Assembly: GCF_018617875.1 (NCBI RefSeq)
Contig: NZ_JACSKZ010000001.1
Coordinates: forward strand, 186,001 to 250,000
Source: Exiguobacterium algae
GTDB lineage: Bacteria > Bacillota > Bacilli > Exiguobacteriales > Exiguobacteriaceae
Reading direction: 5' to 3'
Length of the DNA stretch: 64,000 nt
Shown: positions 1 through 9,437 of the stretch, piece after piece
Layout of the letters: every line of letters begins with the position of its first letter
Numbering within the stretch: the stretch's first letter is position 1
Made by a program: the position numbers and the translations under genes
Notes under the pieces: generated by a model
Told to the model about the DNA's origin: nothing
The model's database searches: none
The model's input: the letters and a program-made list of their open reading frames with translations, nothing else

Positions 1-605
1 TTCCCGTCGCGTGCGACGTAGGCATTGAACAATTGGACCTGATAAGCGTAAGAACGGAACGCGCTCGTCCCTTTCAAATCCATGCCGTCCGCTTTTGCCC
101 CGAGCATCAGTGCTTCGATGGCACGTGCCGCCTCGGCCCGCATCATTTTTCGTTCGCCGCTGGCTGTGGAGACAAAGTCGATTTGAGCAGGAACGAGGTC
201 GCTCGGCTTATAATTTTCGGGTAAGGCAATCTGCTTATTGACGAGGACGAGCGTGCCGAGGTCGAGATTCGCGATTTTCCCTTCGGCTTCTGGTGCCGCT
301 TTGTCCGTCGGTTCCTCGGAAGGGGCCGGTTCGGGTTCAGGTGCCGGTTCAAGAGTCGTCGGTGGTTGCTCGTCAACAGGTTCGTCTGTCGTTGCGGGTT
401 CTTCCGTCACCGGTTCCTCTTGCGAGGCATCCGGCTCTTCCATGTTCGGGTTCGATTCAGAATCATTCGGTTGGACAACAGGTTGATCTTCATTTGATGG
501 TGTTTGAGTCGTTGGTTCTTTCGGTTCAGCTTGCTCGTTTGTGGTGCAACCGACTAACATGAACGTCAAGACGCTGCTTACCATCCAGACAGATGGATGA
601 CGCAT
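1..605 (-). CDS. VanY-type D-alanyl-D-alanine carboxypeptidase lipoprotein (partial, C-terminus off window)
   Basis: The protein starts at an ATG behind AAAGGGGAAG and runs off the left edge after about 200 codons. Residues 8-20 form a signal peptide ending in the lipobox LVGC, so it should be a lipoprotein on the outer face of the membrane. Residues about 25-105 are a Pro/Glu/Thr-rich linker with PEPEPAP-like repeats. The folded part (from about residue 110, with LVNKQIALPENY, then MMRAEAARA and SAFRSY) matches the start of the M15B peptidase family, which trims the terminal D-Ala of peptidoglycan stem peptides. The zinc ligands would lie beyond the edge and are not visible. It is upstream of no visible partner. 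Confidence 0.85.
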   Translation of the reverse strand, partial: MRHPSVWMVSSVLTFMLVGCTTNEQAEPKEPTTQTPSNEDQPVVQPNDSESNPNMEEPDASQEEPVTEEPATTDEPVDEQPPTTLEPAPEPEPAPSEEPTDKAAPEAEGKIANLDLGTLVLVNKQIALPENYKPSDLVPAQIDFVSTASGERKMMRAEAARAIEALMLGAKADGMDLKGTSAFRSYAYQVQLFNAYVARDG

Positions 606-628
606 GCGATCTTCCCCTTTCTAAATAA

Positions 629-668
629 CAAAAAGTACCGTCAAGATATGATACCATACTGACGGTAC
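629..668 (-). terminator. intrinsic terminator after the thioesterase gene
   Basis: Inverted repeat GTACCGTCA / TGACGGTAC (635-668) is followed on the minus strand by a T-rich tract. It separates the thioesterase from the VanY-type gene. Confidence 0.8.
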
Positions 669-683
669 AAAGACAGGACATTC

Positions 684-1100
684 TTAGACCGGGTTCAAGA
701 CGTTTAAATACATCTCATGCCACTTTGGGAACTCACGGTCCAGTCGAATCGGCTTGAAATCTCCCCGTTTGACGACGACATGTGTCGTTTTGGCGGTGCC
801 GACGAGATTTCCGTTCTGGTCGGTCAATTCGTATCCATAAATCGTCCGGATCTTCGAATATTGATCGACCCAGACACGCACATGGACGGTATCCCCGTAC
901 GTGACACTCCTCTTATAGTCCATCGACACGTTCGTCACCGGTGAGACGAAGCCCGCCTCCTCCATATCCTTATATTCGACGCCGAGCTGGCGCAACAACT
1001 CAGTTCTCGCGATTTCGAGATAAACTAAATAATTCGCATGATAGACGATGCCCATCATGTCCGTTTCTTGGTACCGAACCGGTATTTGAACCGTATGCAT
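684..1100 (-). CDS. acyl-CoA thioesterase, YbgC/FadM hotdog family
   Basis: A 138-residue single hotdog-fold enzyme expected to hydrolyse acyl-CoA thioesters in the cytoplasm. The N-terminal signature RYQETDMMGIVYHANY (from residue 9) is the 4-hydroxybenzoyl-CoA thioesterase motif, with Asp in ETD as the likely catalytic residue, followed by EIARTELLR. Length fits the family (130-150). The ATG follows GAAGGATGATCTG. It begins 31 bp after the AAA+ gene stop with no terminator between, so the two may be co-transcribed. The natural acyl substrate cannot be read from sequence. Confidence 0.9.
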   Translation of the reverse strand: MHTVQIPVRYQETDMMGIVYHANYLVYLEIARTELLRQLGVEYKDMEEAGFVSPVTNVSMDYKRSVTYGDTVHVRVWVDQYSKIRTIYGYELTDQNGNLVGTAKTTHVVVKRGDFKPIRLDREFPKWHEMYLNVLNPV

Positions 1101-1131
1101 CAGATCATCCTTCTTTCATACTCTTAGTGTA

Positions 1132-3390
1132 TTATAGTTTAGTCTTAATATCTACTACTAATATTTGATTGATGAGCGAATCGTCGATGTCCTGTTTGAC
1201 AAGTCGATACGACTGACGGGCGATCGCCTCGTCGATCACGGACAAAGCGGTTCGAGCGTTCGCATTGACGATGCCCCGTAGCCGTTCCTCATACGCGGAC
1301 ACCGCATCCTCCTCTAACTCATAACCGAATTGACGGGCATAGTTCACTCCGATCTCAACAAGTTGCTGAGGCGAATAATCCTCAAAGTGAATCGTCCGCT
1401 TCATCCGGCTGCTCAGTCCGGGGTTCGATTCGATCAAGCGCCGCATCGGTCCTTCATAGCCTGCCAACACGACGACGAGATTTTCTCCATGCTTCGGCAT
1501 CTCATCAACGAGTGTATCGATCGCCTCGCGTCCATAATCGTTCGCTCCACCGTTCAAGCTGTATGCCTCATCAATCAATAAGACACCACCGAGCGCGTCA
1601 CGGATGGCCGCTTTTGTCTTTTGTGCGGTCTGTCCGACGTACCCGCTCACCAAATCGGCACGGCTGACGACTTTGACGTGACCTCGCTTCAAATAACCGG
1701 TCCGCTTCAGCATCTGGGCATATAAATAAGCGAACGTCGTCTTACCTGTACCGCTGTTCCCGGTGAGTGTCATATGAAGTTGAACGGGAGCCGTCTTCAA
1801 CCCAAGCGTTTGCCGCTTCTTCTGCACCTCGATCAACGCCTCGATTTCTTCCAGTTCGGCTTTCGCCTTCTCCATTCCGACGAGGTCGTCTACCGACGTC
1901 CGGGCATCCTCCCCGTTGGATTGTTCAAAGTCGGTTTCAGTCAATAGCGCCATCTCGTCGAGCGGGGCATCCGGTCCAAGTCGGGAGCCTTTCTTGAACA
2001 TCGCATCGAGTAAGATGTTGTGTACCGTACGTGCGTTTCCGAAAGTCGAATCGACTCGTTCCCTGTCGATTCGGGCGAGAAGGGCGCGTTTGGCTTCTTC
2101 GGTCAACACATAATTGTTTTCCGAGGCGACTTTTTCCCCGATGGCGACGAGTTCATCGTCACTGTAATTGAGAAGCTCGTAATGATTGGATTCGGGGAAG
2201 CGGGAGCGGAGCCCTGGATTCGCCAATAAGAAGTGACGCATCTCTTCCGGATAGCCCGCCAGAATCACGACGAACTTCCCGGCATACTCCCCGCTCGTCA
2301 TCGCCGCGACAAGGGTGTCGATCGCGGCTTGACCATAATCACTGCCGTTCGCATCCTGACGCTTGAGTGCATACGCCTCATCGATAAACAACACGCCGCC
2401 TTCCGCTTCTTTCACCTTGTTCATCACTTGCTCCTCGGTTTGACCGACGTAGGCCCCGACCAGGCTCGATCGGTCCGCCTCCACGATATCCGGTCGCCCG
2501 AGCAGTCCGAGCTCAAAGTAGATTTGAGCCATCAAGCGTGCGAGTGTCGTCTTCCCTGTACCGGGATTCCCTGTAAAGACAAGGTGGAGGGACGGCTGGT
2601 GCTTTGAAGAGAATCCGGCTTTTTCACGTTCCTGCTGGAACAACAGGAAACGGTACCAGGCTTTGACACGTTCTTTTATGTCTTCGAGTCCAATCATCGC
2701 CTCTAGCGACTCGATCGCACTCGAGCGTGTTTCTTCCGCCCGCTCGGGAAGCAGTTCGCAAATCTCCTCCAAGATGTGTTTAACGGAGTGAACCCGATCT
2801 CCAAAACGCTTGAACGCCTCGCGGCTGAAGTAGTTTCCTTGCATCGATGCGAGTAAAGACGCTGTATCATCTTCGAGCGTTGCCACTTCCTGCATCGCTT
2901 GGATGATCGAGATAAACAGCTTCTCGAGTTGTTCTCTCCATTCCGAATCGCGAAGGTCGGACTTCGCAGCCTCCACCTCATCGTGAAGCTGGTCCAATTG
3001 TTCGAGCAACGCCGATGTCTTGGATTCGTACTCCGTTAAAATTTGCACTTTCATCGAGGCATAGTCCGTCTCACGTAATGATGGCCAATCGATTTGAAGC
3101 GCCTGCTTCGAGCGGCGCAATTGTTCATTCAATTGGAATAAGCGGAGCTCTGCCGGCAAGGCGTTCATCGCCTCCAATTCTTTCACCCATCGGTTCAACA
3201 GCGGGTCCATCGTCTCTTTTTGTTTGAACCGTCTCGTAGCGAGAAGGGTGAGCGAGCGGATCAATTCTTCTTGATGACCTGTCGCGCGCGACCAGTGTGC
3301 ATAGGATAGCAGTGCCGCCTCATCTACTTTTCCGCCTGCTTCCCAGTCGGTCAAATCGGCTTGAACTTGTTCGATTTGAATTTGTTTCAT
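1132..3390 (-). CDS. tandem AAA+ ATPase of the CbxX/CfqX-SpoVK type
   Basis: A 752-residue protein with an alpha-helical, coiled-coil-prone N-terminal part (about 1-235) and two AAA+ modules. Module 1 has Walker A GNPGTGKTT (about residue 274) and Walker B VLFIDEAYAL; module 2 has GNSGTGKTT and VLLIDEAYSL. Both keep the Walker B Asp-Glu, so both look competent for ATP hydrolysis. Relatives are RuBisCO activase CbxX, SpoVK and the ATPase half of EccA; most SpoVK proteins have one module, so the duplication is notable. An in-frame TTG lies upstream (3414), but the ATG at 3390 is spaced correctly from AAAGGAAG and is preferred. Substrate unknown. Confidence 0.9.
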   Translation of the reverse strand: MKQIQIEQVQADLTDWEAGGKVDEAALLSYAHWSRATGHQEELIRSLTLLATRRFKQKETMDPLLNRWVKELEAMNALPAELRLFQLNEQLRRSKQALQIDWPSLRETDYASMKVQILTEYESKTSALLEQLDQLHDEVEAAKSDLRDSEWREQLEKLFISIIQAMQEVATLEDDTASLLASMQGNYFSREAFKRFGDRVHSVKHILEEICELLPERAEETRSSAIESLEAMIGLEDIKERVKAWYRFLLFQQEREKAGFSSKHQPSLHLVFTGNPGTGKTTLARLMAQIYFELGLLGRPDIVEADRSSLVGAYVGQTEEQVMNKVKEAEGGVLFIDEAYALKRQDANGSDYGQAAIDTLVAAMTSGEYAGKFVVILAGYPEEMRHFLLANPGLRSRFPESNHYELLNYSDDELVAIGEKVASENNYVLTEEAKRALLARIDRERVDSTFGNARTVHNILLDAMFKKGSRLGPDAPLDEMALLTETDFEQSNGEDARTSVDDLVGMEKAKAELEEIEALIEVQKKRQTLGLKTAPVQLHMTLTGNSGTGKTTFAYLYAQMLKRTGYLKRGHVKVVSRADLVSGYVGQTAQKTKAAIRDALGGVLLIDEAYSLNGGANDYGREAIDTLVDEMPKHGENLVVVLAGYEGPMRRLIESNPGLSSRMKRTIHFEDYSPQQLVEIGVNYARQFGYELEEDAVSAYEERLRGIVNANARTALSVIDEAIARQSYRLVKQDIDDSLINQILVVDIKTKL

Positions 3391-3414
3391 CCCATTCTTC
3401 CTTTCAGACGACAA

Positions 3415-3438
3415 AGGAGCCGACGCACGGTCTGCTCC
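3415..3438 (-). terminator. weak hairpin between the membrane-anchored unknown and the AAA+ gene
   Basis: GGAGC / GCTCC with a 12-base loop followed by TTTGT on the minus strand. Stem is short; it may only attenuate read-through into the AAA+ gene. Confidence 0.3.
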
Positions 3439-3446
3439 TCATCGGG

Positions 3447-4127
3447 TTATCTTGATTCAAAAGAAGTCATGCGAATCGAGTGGAACAACTTTCCGTTGTT
3501 ACGCGACTCTGCCGCAAGCAAGAAATGTTCTTTTGCATCCACGTAATATGTGACCGTCTCTTTGTTTTCACCATCACTGAAGATGTTTGGATAGTTTTTG
3601 ACCCAGTCTTCAGGCACCGTTTCAGATAGCTCTGATTTGACGTAAGCTTGTGCCGTACGACCGACAATCACCACATCCCCTTCACTTGAACCGAGTGTCC
3701 CATCATCCAGCCATTTCCGGATTTGTTCGTTCGTCGCACGTGATAGGAACGGGTGTGGCGCAACCGCACCGGAGTTCGTCTCTTGCGTGAGCACTTGTTC
3801 CCCATCGGGATTGTATTCCTGATAGGTGTCCCCGTTCCATTCGGCTTTTGCGCCGACGTTCGGACCAGCCACGACTTCTGAAACAAAGTGACCCTCTTCA
3901 TCATATGTCACGAGATATTCCCGTTCTTCCAGTGTTTCACCGTCTTTGGGCAGTTTCTTCTCTTTATACCCGATGACGACGTTCGAATAGAACGGTTCTG
4001 CCTGTTTCTCGTCACTCGACTTGTCTAGACTCATGAGTACATAAAAGTTGTAGGCAAGTAAAGCACCGACAATGAGGATGCCGGCCAAAATTATCCAACT
4101 CAATCGCTTCTTTATCTGTTGTTTCAT
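3447..4127 (-). CDS. membrane-anchored protein of unknown function
   Basis: I do not recognise this 226-residue protein. It has a short positive N-terminus (KQQIKKR), one transmembrane segment at residues about 10-31, and a hydrophilic remainder rich in acidic residues, so the bulk is predicted outside the membrane. No cysteines form a lipobox. The C-terminal half alternates short beta-like stretches (YYVDAKEHFLLAAES). ATG follows GAGGAGGACAGGCG. It lies 56 bp upstream of the AAA+ ATPase on the same strand, which suggests but does not prove a shared role. Confidence 0.85.
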   Translation of the reverse strand: MKQQIKKRLSWIILAGILIVGALLAYNFYVLMSLDKSSDEKQAEPFYSNVVIGYKEKKLPKDGETLEEREYLVTYDEEGHFVSEVVAGPNVGAKAEWNGDTYQEYNPDGEQVLTQETNSGAVAPHPFLSRATNEQIRKWLDDGTLGSSEGDVVIVGRTAQAYVKSELSETVPEDWVKNYPNIFSDGENKETVTYYVDAKEHFLLAAESRNNGKLFHSIRMTSFESR

Positions 4128-4196
4128 CGCCTGTCCTCCTCGTTTCTACACTTACTATCCTACACTAGCGTGGAGAACAAGCAAAATATTTTCAAC

Positions 4197-4223
4197 TAAA
4201 AAAGGGTCCCGTAACCGAGACCC
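4197..4223 (-). terminator. intrinsic terminator of the BCCT transporter gene
   Basis: GGGTCTCG / CGGGACCC stem with a GTTA-type loop, followed by TTTTTTTAG on the minus strand, 7 bp beyond the stop codon. Confidence 0.85.
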
Positions 4224-4229
4224 ATTCCT

Positions 4230-5798
4230 TTATCCTAGTTGATCGTCATCTTCTCGTTTTTGAAGTTCCAACCATTTATCGCGTTCGTCCGGCTCGTCAG
4301 CTAAATCTCTGAACAAGGCGACGATCATAAAGACCAGAACGAAGATGAACGGGAAGGCGACCAGAATCGCGACCGCCTGAAGCGCACCCAGACCCCCTGC
4401 ATATAAGAGGACTGCCGCGATGGAAGATTGAATAATCCCCCATGTCATCTTGATTCGCATCGGCGGGACGAGTTTCCCGTTCGACGTCAACATCCCGAGA
4501 ACGTATGTCGCCGAATCGGCCGATGTGATGAAGAATGTCGAGATGAGGAAGATGGCGACGATACTGAGGACCGTACCAAATCCACCGAACGTATCAAAGA
4601 GTGCAAACAATCCGACCTCTGCCCCAATGTTCGTCACTTCGTCGATCAAGTTGGCACCACCGAATAGGTCTGCCCAGATGGCCGATCCGCCGAATACGGA
4701 GAACCAGAGCACACCGAACGAAGTCGGTACGAGCAGGATTCCGATGATGAACTCACGAATCGTACGACCTTTCGAGACGCGGGCGATGAACGTCCCGACG
4801 AATGGTGACCAAGAAATCCACCATGCCCAATAGAAGATCGTCCATCCATTGATCCATTCCCGTTCAGCCGGCTGGAATGCCGCCGTCCGGAAACTCATCG
4901 CCGGTAGCTGTTGCAAGTATGTTCCGATCGTCTGTGTCAACAAGTCGAAGATGAACGCACTCGGTCCGGCAATCATCGTCGCGACGAGCAGAACGATGGC
5001 CAGGAAGATGTTCGTGTTACTTAAAATCCGGATCCCTTTGTCGAGACCGGTCGAGGCACTGATCATGTACAGCACCGTCACCACGACGATGATGATTAAT
5101 TGCGTCATGAACGCATTGGGTACACCAGGGATCAAGTAATGAAGCCCCCCGGCAATTTGTTGGGCACCAAACCCAAGTGATGTCGCTACCCCGAACGCAG
5201 TCGCAATGACCGCAAGAATATCGACCGTTTGTTTTACCGGTTTTTCATAACGATTATGGACGAGCGAACCGATCGTCTCACCGATTGTCGCCGGACGTCC
5301 TTTTCTGAACGTCGAGTAAGCGATGGCGAGCGCAATCATCGCATAGATTGCCCATGGGTGGAAGCCCCAATGGAAGAACGCATACCGCATCGCTGTACGG
5401 GCGTCTCCTTCAGGTGTCGGTGCAGAGAATGGCGGGGAGTGGAAGTGTAGAAGTGGTTCTGCAGCTCCCCAGAAGATGAGCCCGATCCCCATTCCAGCAC
5501 TAAACAACATGGCAAACCATGTCAAATAGCCAAACTCAGGTCGATCAGAATCTTTACCGAGACGAATTGAACCATAGCGTGAAAAAATTAAGAAGATAGC
5601 CACGAGTAAAAATCCTGTCGCACTTAACAGATAAAACCAACCCATCCCGTTCGAGAGCCACCCCTGTAGCTTACTCGTCACGTTCAAAAGATTGGCATCG
5701 CCAATGACGCTCTCCGGGAAGATTCCCCAAATCGTAAACAGAACCGTTACGATTGTCGAGACTGTGAAAACCGTCGTCACTCGGCTTTTCCGTTCCAT
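4230..5798 (-). CDS. opuD: BCCT-family glycine betaine/choline/carnitine transporter
   Basis: A 522-residue membrane protein with about twelve hydrophobic segments. It carries the BCCT signature (GWTIFYWAWWISWSPF followed by GTFIARVSKGRT at about 310-350) with the conserved tryptophan box that binds quaternary amines. The family imports glycine betaine or related osmolytes, driven by sodium or protons. The short charged C-terminus resembles that of OpuD; exact substrate is uncertain, so the symbol is tentative. ATG follows AATAAGGAGTGATTTT. Flanked by its own terminator, so probably monocistronic. Confidence 0.92.
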   Translation of the reverse strand: MERKSRVTTVFTVSTIVTVLFTIWGIFPESVIGDANLLNVTSKLQGWLSNGMGWFYLLSATGFLLVAIFLIFSRYGSIRLGKDSDRPEFGYLTWFAMLFSAGMGIGLIFWGAAEPLLHFHSPPFSAPTPEGDARTAMRYAFFHWGFHPWAIYAMIALAIAYSTFRKGRPATIGETIGSLVHNRYEKPVKQTVDILAVIATAFGVATSLGFGAQQIAGGLHYLIPGVPNAFMTQLIIIVVVTVLYMISASTGLDKGIRILSNTNIFLAIVLLVATMIAGPSAFIFDLLTQTIGTYLQQLPAMSFRTAAFQPAEREWINGWTIFYWAWWISWSPFVGTFIARVSKGRTIREFIIGILLVPTSFGVLWFSVFGGSAIWADLFGGANLIDEVTNIGAEVGLFALFDTFGGFGTVLSIVAIFLISTFFITSADSATYVLGMLTSNGKLVPPMRIKMTWGIIQSSIAAVLLYAGGLGALQAVAILVAFPFIFVLVFMIVALFRDLADEPDERDKWLELQKREDDDQLG

Positions 5799-5840
5799 AA
5801 AATCACTCCTTATTCAATTTTCTATTTTCATATACGTTTT

Positions 5841-5863
5841 CCACCCTAACATATTTTTTAAAC
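5841..5863 (-). promoter_or_regulatory. possible SigB-like promoter of the BCCT gene
   Basis: On the minus strand GTTTAA is followed after 11 bases by GGGTGG, close to the general-stress SigB pattern (GTTTAA, 12-15, GGGTAT). The spacing is one short and the -10 has two mismatches, so this is weak; osmoprotectant transporters are known SigB targets in B. subtilis. Confidence 0.25.
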
Positions 5864-5925
5864 ACGGCTCAACCCTTCACTTTGAATTCCCCAAAAGATT
5901 TCCAATTCGAATTTTTCATTCTGGA

Positions 5926-6417
5926 TCAGTCATTTTGTTTCGGTTCGAGTGAGACAATCAGCGTTTCGTCTACAACATAATACGGTCTTTTAGGCAATAT
6001 CTGTAAATAACCACCTTCACGTAATCGTGTCAAATCGAGTTGCAGCGTGTCCTGAAATTTTCGTAAAGGCAATTTTTGCTCCTGGTCCATATACAGGTCG
6101 AGTGCACGTTGAACTTGATCCATCTCGTAGATGACGTCCCGCTCCTCTTCAGGCACGATGTGAAACGTCTCTTTTGACATAAAAAACCGCTGTTTCGGTA
6201 CGCCTGCCAAGTGTTGTTTCAATCGCTTCGTATCAATTTCCTGTGTGTCATCCAGCAGGACGGTACGGTTGACTCCTTTCGGTAACGTCTGTTCATACTC
6301 ATGGATCGCTTGACGAATTTGCGGAAGGGTCACATCGATCTCATGATCGACTTCCTCTTCCTTTTGCTGCGAAAAACGCTTCCACCAACTTTTACCATTT
6401 TTACCTTCACGCTCCAT
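5926..6417 (-). CDS. DUF3939-like protein of unknown function
   Basis: A 163-residue soluble protein. After a basic start (KNGKSWWKRFSQQKEEE) it contains IRQAIHEYEQTLPKGVNRTVL and FFMSKETFHIVPEEE, which I recognise as typical of the Bacillales DUF3939 family; function is not known. No membrane segment or metal motif is seen. An upstream in-frame start exists at 6480, but GGGAGGGGAGCCT lies immediately before the ATG at 6417, which is preferred. It stands between the aconitase terminator and the BCCT gene on the minus strand and has no evident operon partner. Confidence 0.8.
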   Translation of the reverse strand: MEREGKNGKSWWKRFSQQKEEEVDHEIDVTLPQIRQAIHEYEQTLPKGVNRTVLLDDTQEIDTKRLKQHLAGVPKQRFFMSKETFHIVPEEERDVIYEMDQVQRALDLYMDQEQKLPLRKFQDTLQLDLTRLREGGYLQILPKRPYYVVDETLIVSLEPKQND

Positions 6418-6484
6418 AGGCTCCCCTCCCTGTCTTTCTGTTCCCGATTCTACGCATGCTATCACTATAAATTCGCACATTCAT

Positions 6485-6517
6485 GAAAAAAACCTTCCTT
6501 TTTTGCAAAGGAAGGTT
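6485..6517 (-). terminator. intrinsic terminator of aconitase gene
   Basis: AACCTTCCTTT / AAAGGAAGGTT hairpin followed by seven T on the minus strand, 13 bp beyond the stop. Confidence 0.9.
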
Positions 6518-6530
6518 CGTGAACTTTTTG

Positions 6531-9245
6531 TTACTTCAATTTGTTGCGGAGAACCATTTGCAGGATTCCGCCGTGACGGTAGTAATCGATCTCGACTTCT
6601 GAGTCGAAACGAGCGACGACTTTAAATTCAGTCACCGTTCCGTTCTCATGTGTCGCCTTCACGTTCAAAATGTCACGTGGACGTACCGATTCATCGACTT
6701 GGATATCGATTGCTTCCTCGCCAGTCAAACCGAGCGTCTCAGCAGACTCGCCCTCTAAGAACTGGAGCGGGAGCACACCCATCATCACAAGGTTTGAACG
6801 GTGGATCCGCTCGAAGCTTTGTGCGATGACCGCACGGATACCAAGGAGGTTCGTCCCTTTCGCCGCCCAGTCACGAGACGATCCCATTCCGTAGTCGTTT
6901 CCAGCGAGTACGACAAGACCAGTCCCCTGATCTTTGTATTTCATTGCGGCGTCATACATCGGCATGATTTCGCCAGTCGGCCAGTACGTTGTAAATCCGC
7001 CTTCCGTTCCTGGAGCGACCTGGTTACGGATCCGAATGTTTGCGAACGTTCCGCGCATCATGACTTCGTGGTTACCACGACGTGAACCGTATGAGTTAAA
7101 GTCGATCGGTTCCACTCCTTTTGAAAGGAGGTATTGACCAGCTGGTGTCGTCTTCGAGAACGATCCTGCCGGAGAGATGTGGTCGGTTGTCACTGAGTCA
7201 GCAAACTTCCCGATTACCCGGAGTCCGTTCAAGGCATGGACTTCTCCTGCTTCCGGCTCGAGGTCTTCGAAGAACGGCGGGTTTTGGATGTACGTCGACT
7301 CATCTGAGAAGTCATACAAGTTGCCTTCCGGCACGTCAAGCGCGTTCCAACGTTCGTTTCCTGTGAAGACCGTCTCGTATTCTTTACGGAACGCTTCAGG
7401 AGACACGACGTCTTGAACGACCATCTTGATCTCATCGTTTGATGGCCAGATGTCCTTGAAGTATACGTCATTGCCGTCTTTATCTTTCCCGAACGAATCG
7501 TTCATGATGTCGAAGTTGACAGACCCTGCGAGTGCGTACGCGACGACGAGTGGCGGTGAAGCCAGGAAGTTCGCTTTGACGAGCGGGTGAACGCGTCCTT
7601 CAAAGTTTCGGTTACCCGAAAGGACTGAAGAGACGAGCAAGTCGTTTTCTGTGATGGCATCCTCTACTTCACGGTCGAGTGGACCCGAGTTACCGATACA
7701 TGTCGTACAACCGTATCCGACCGTGTTGAATCCTAACTGATCGAGATAAGACGTCAATCCGGCTTTGTCGAGGTAGTCTGTAACGACTTTCGACCCTGGT
7801 GCGAGTGATGTCTTCACGTATTTCGGTACTTCAAGGCCACGCTCGACCGCTTTTTTCGCGACGAGTCCGGCGCCGACCATGACGTATGGGTTTGATGTGT
7901 TCGTACAGCTTGTGATTGCCGCGATGGCGACGTCGCCCGTGCTCATGTCGACTGCACCGTCTTCGTAGTTCACTTTTGCTGTCTTCTCGAGCTCTGAACG
8001 GTCAAGGCCAAAACCGCTGTTGCCTGCTGGTGCGCTCAAGCTGTCAATGAATGAAGTCTGAACGTCAGAGAGGTTGATGCGGTCTTGTGGACGTTTCGGT
8101 CCAGCGAGTGACGGTTCTACTTTCGACAAGTCGAGCGTCAACACTTTCGTGAACGACGGGTCTGCCTGGTCTGGCGTGTAGAAGAGGTCGTTCGCTTTCG
8201 CATACGCTTCGACGAGGTCGATCAATTCTTCAGAGCGGCCTGTTGTACGCATGTAGTTGAGCGTCTCCGTGTCGACCGGGAAGAATCCGCAAGTCGCACC
8301 GTACTCCGGAGCCATGTTCGCGATTGTCGCGCGGTCAGAGAGCGGCATTGTGTGAAGGGATGGTCCGAAGAATTCGACGAACTTCCCGACAACTTTTTCA
8401 TGACGGAGCATCTCTGTGACGACGAGCGCGACGTCTGTTGCTGTCACACCCGGGTTGACTTCTCCGATGATTTTCACACCGACAACGTCAGGTACCGGGA
8501 AGTACGAAGGTTGACCGAGCATGCTTGCTTCCGCTTCGATTCCGCCGACGCCCCAACCGAGGACACCGAGTCCGTTGATCATTGTTGTGTGCGAGTCTGT
8601 CCCGACGAGTGAGTCCGGATACGCGACAGTGCCCGTTCCATCTTCCTTCTCAAGAACGACCGAAGCCAAGTACTCCAAGTTCACCTGGTGGACAATGCCG
8701 GTTGCCGGTGGTACAGCACGGTAGTTGTCGAATGCCGTCTGCGCCCAGCGCAAGAACTTGTAACGCTCTTCGTTACGTTCAAACTCGATGTCCATGTTCT
8801 TCATCAACGCGCCGGCGAATCCATAAGCGTCGACCTGAACCGAGTGGTCAACGACGAGGTCGACCGGGATTTCTGGGTTGATTTTGTTCGGGTCGCCACC
8901 GAGGTCTGACATCGCCTTACGAAGTGAAGCAAGGTCAACGACAGTCGGAACACCCGTGAAGTCCTGAAGAACGACACGTGCCGGCTTGAATGGTACGTCA
9001 ATGTCTTTCGAGACGTCGGCAGTACCCCATTTTGCCAAGTTCTCGACGTGCTCTTTCGTGATGGCACGACCGTCCTGCTGACGAAGTACCGATTCAAGTA
9101 AAACGCGAATCGAGTACGGAAGACGGCTGATGTCCGTCAACCCTTCTTCTTCCAACTTTTTCAACCGATAAAAATCGTACGATTGCCCGTTCGCCTCGAA
9201 CTGTGTCCGTGACGAGAAAGCGTCTAAAACATTAGTCTGATCCAT
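6531..9245 (-). CDS. acnA: aconitate hydratase (aconitase A)
   Basis: A 904-residue aconitase of the IRP/AcnA type (usual length about 900) that interconverts citrate and isocitrate in the TCA cycle. The [4Fe-4S] cluster cysteines are visible in [11 protein letters not shown] (about residue 445) and [13 protein letters not shown] (about 510). The C-terminal swivel domain carries [13 protein letters not shown] with the substrate-binding SSRDW. In Gram-positive relatives the same protein also binds RNA when iron is low. ATG follows AAAGGGGGAAATTGC. Upstream DNA contains a CcpC-type box and a cre-like palindrome (separate entries), fitting citrate and catabolite control. Monocistronic. Confidence 0.98.
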   Translation of the reverse strand: MDQTNVLDAFSSRTQFEANGQSYDFYRLKKLEEEGLTDISRLPYSIRVLLESVLRQQDGRAITKEHVENLAKWGTADVSKDIDVPFKPARVVLQDFTGVPTVVDLASLRKAMSDLGGDPNKINPEIPVDLVVDHSVQVDAYGFAGALMKNMDIEFERNEERYKFLRWAQTAFDNYRAVPPATGIVHQVNLEYLASVVLEKEDGTGTVAYPDSLVGTDSHTTMINGLGVLGWGVGGIEAEASMLGQPSYFPVPDVVGVKIIGEVNPGVTATDVALVVTEMLRHEKVVGKFVEFFGPSLHTMPLSDRATIANMAPEYGATCGFFPVDTETLNYMRTTGRSEELIDLVEAYAKANDLFYTPDQADPSFTKVLTLDLSKVEPSLAGPKRPQDRINLSDVQTSFIDSLSAPAGNSGFGLDRSELEKTAKVNYEDGAVDMSTGDVAIAAITSCTNTSNPYVMVGAGLVAKKAVERGLEVPKYVKTSLAPGSKVVTDYLDKAGLTSYLDQLGFNTVGYGCTTCIGNSGPLDREVEDAITENDLLVSSVLSGNRNFEGRVHPLVKANFLASPPLVVAYALAGSVNFDIMNDSFGKDKDGNDVYFKDIWPSNDEIKMVVQDVVSPEAFRKEYETVFTGNERWNALDVPEGNLYDFSDESTYIQNPPFFEDLEPEAGEVHALNGLRVIGKFADSVTTDHISPAGSFSKTTPAGQYLLSKGVEPIDFNSYGSRRGNHEVMMRGTFANIRIRNQVAPGTEGGFTTYWPTGEIMPMYDAAMKYKDQGTGLVVLAGNDYGMGSSRDWAAKGTNLLGIRAVIAQSFERIHRSNLVMMGVLPLQFLEGESAETLGLTGEEAIDIQVDESVRPRDILNVKATHENGTVTEFKVVARFDSEVEIDYYRHGGILQMVLRNKLK

Positions 9246-9286
9246 GCAATTTCCCCCTTTTTGAAAGCGACGACTACGCTTTTGAA

Positions 9287-9300
9287 CGTAATCGCTTACT
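9287..9300 (-). promoter_or_regulatory. cre-like palindrome in the aconitase leader
   Basis: AGTAAGCGATTACG on the minus strand matches the CcpA site consensus TGWAANCGNTNWCA in 12 of 14 positions; the two outermost bases differ. It lies just downstream of the inferred transcription start, a position where CcpA can act as a roadblock. Confidence 0.45.
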
Positions 9301-9312
9301 TTTCACATATTT

Positions 9313-9341
9313 ATCATAATACAACTATAGCGTGGCGTAAA
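9313..9341 (-). promoter_or_regulatory. probable SigA promoter of acnA
   Basis: TTTACG (-35), 17 bp, TATGAT (-10) on the minus strand; start of transcription would fall near 9306, about 60 bases before the ATG. Confidence 0.5.
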
Positions 9342-9364
9342 ATACATTCCGTCACAAATTGTCC

Positions 9365-9379
9365 ATAAGTAAAACTTAT
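9365..9379 (-). promoter_or_regulatory. CcpC-type operator upstream of acnA
   Basis: ATAAGTAAAACTTAT is an exact ATAA-N7-TTAT dyad, the site described for CcpC, the citrate-responsive LysR-type repressor of citB and citZ in B. subtilis. Its centre is about 66 bases upstream of the inferred start, the same distance as the B. subtilis citB dyad. Confidence 0.6.
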
Positions 9380-9403
9380 AGATTAATCCATATGCCCCTG
9401 AAC

Positions 9404-9430
9404 GAAAAAAGACACCCCATTTGAGGTGTC
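9404..9430 (-). terminator. intrinsic terminator of prfC
   Basis: GACACC / GGTGTC hairpin with an eight-base loop followed by TTTTTT on the minus strand, 8 bp past the stop. Confidence 0.85.
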
Positions 9431-9437
9431 TTCCACA

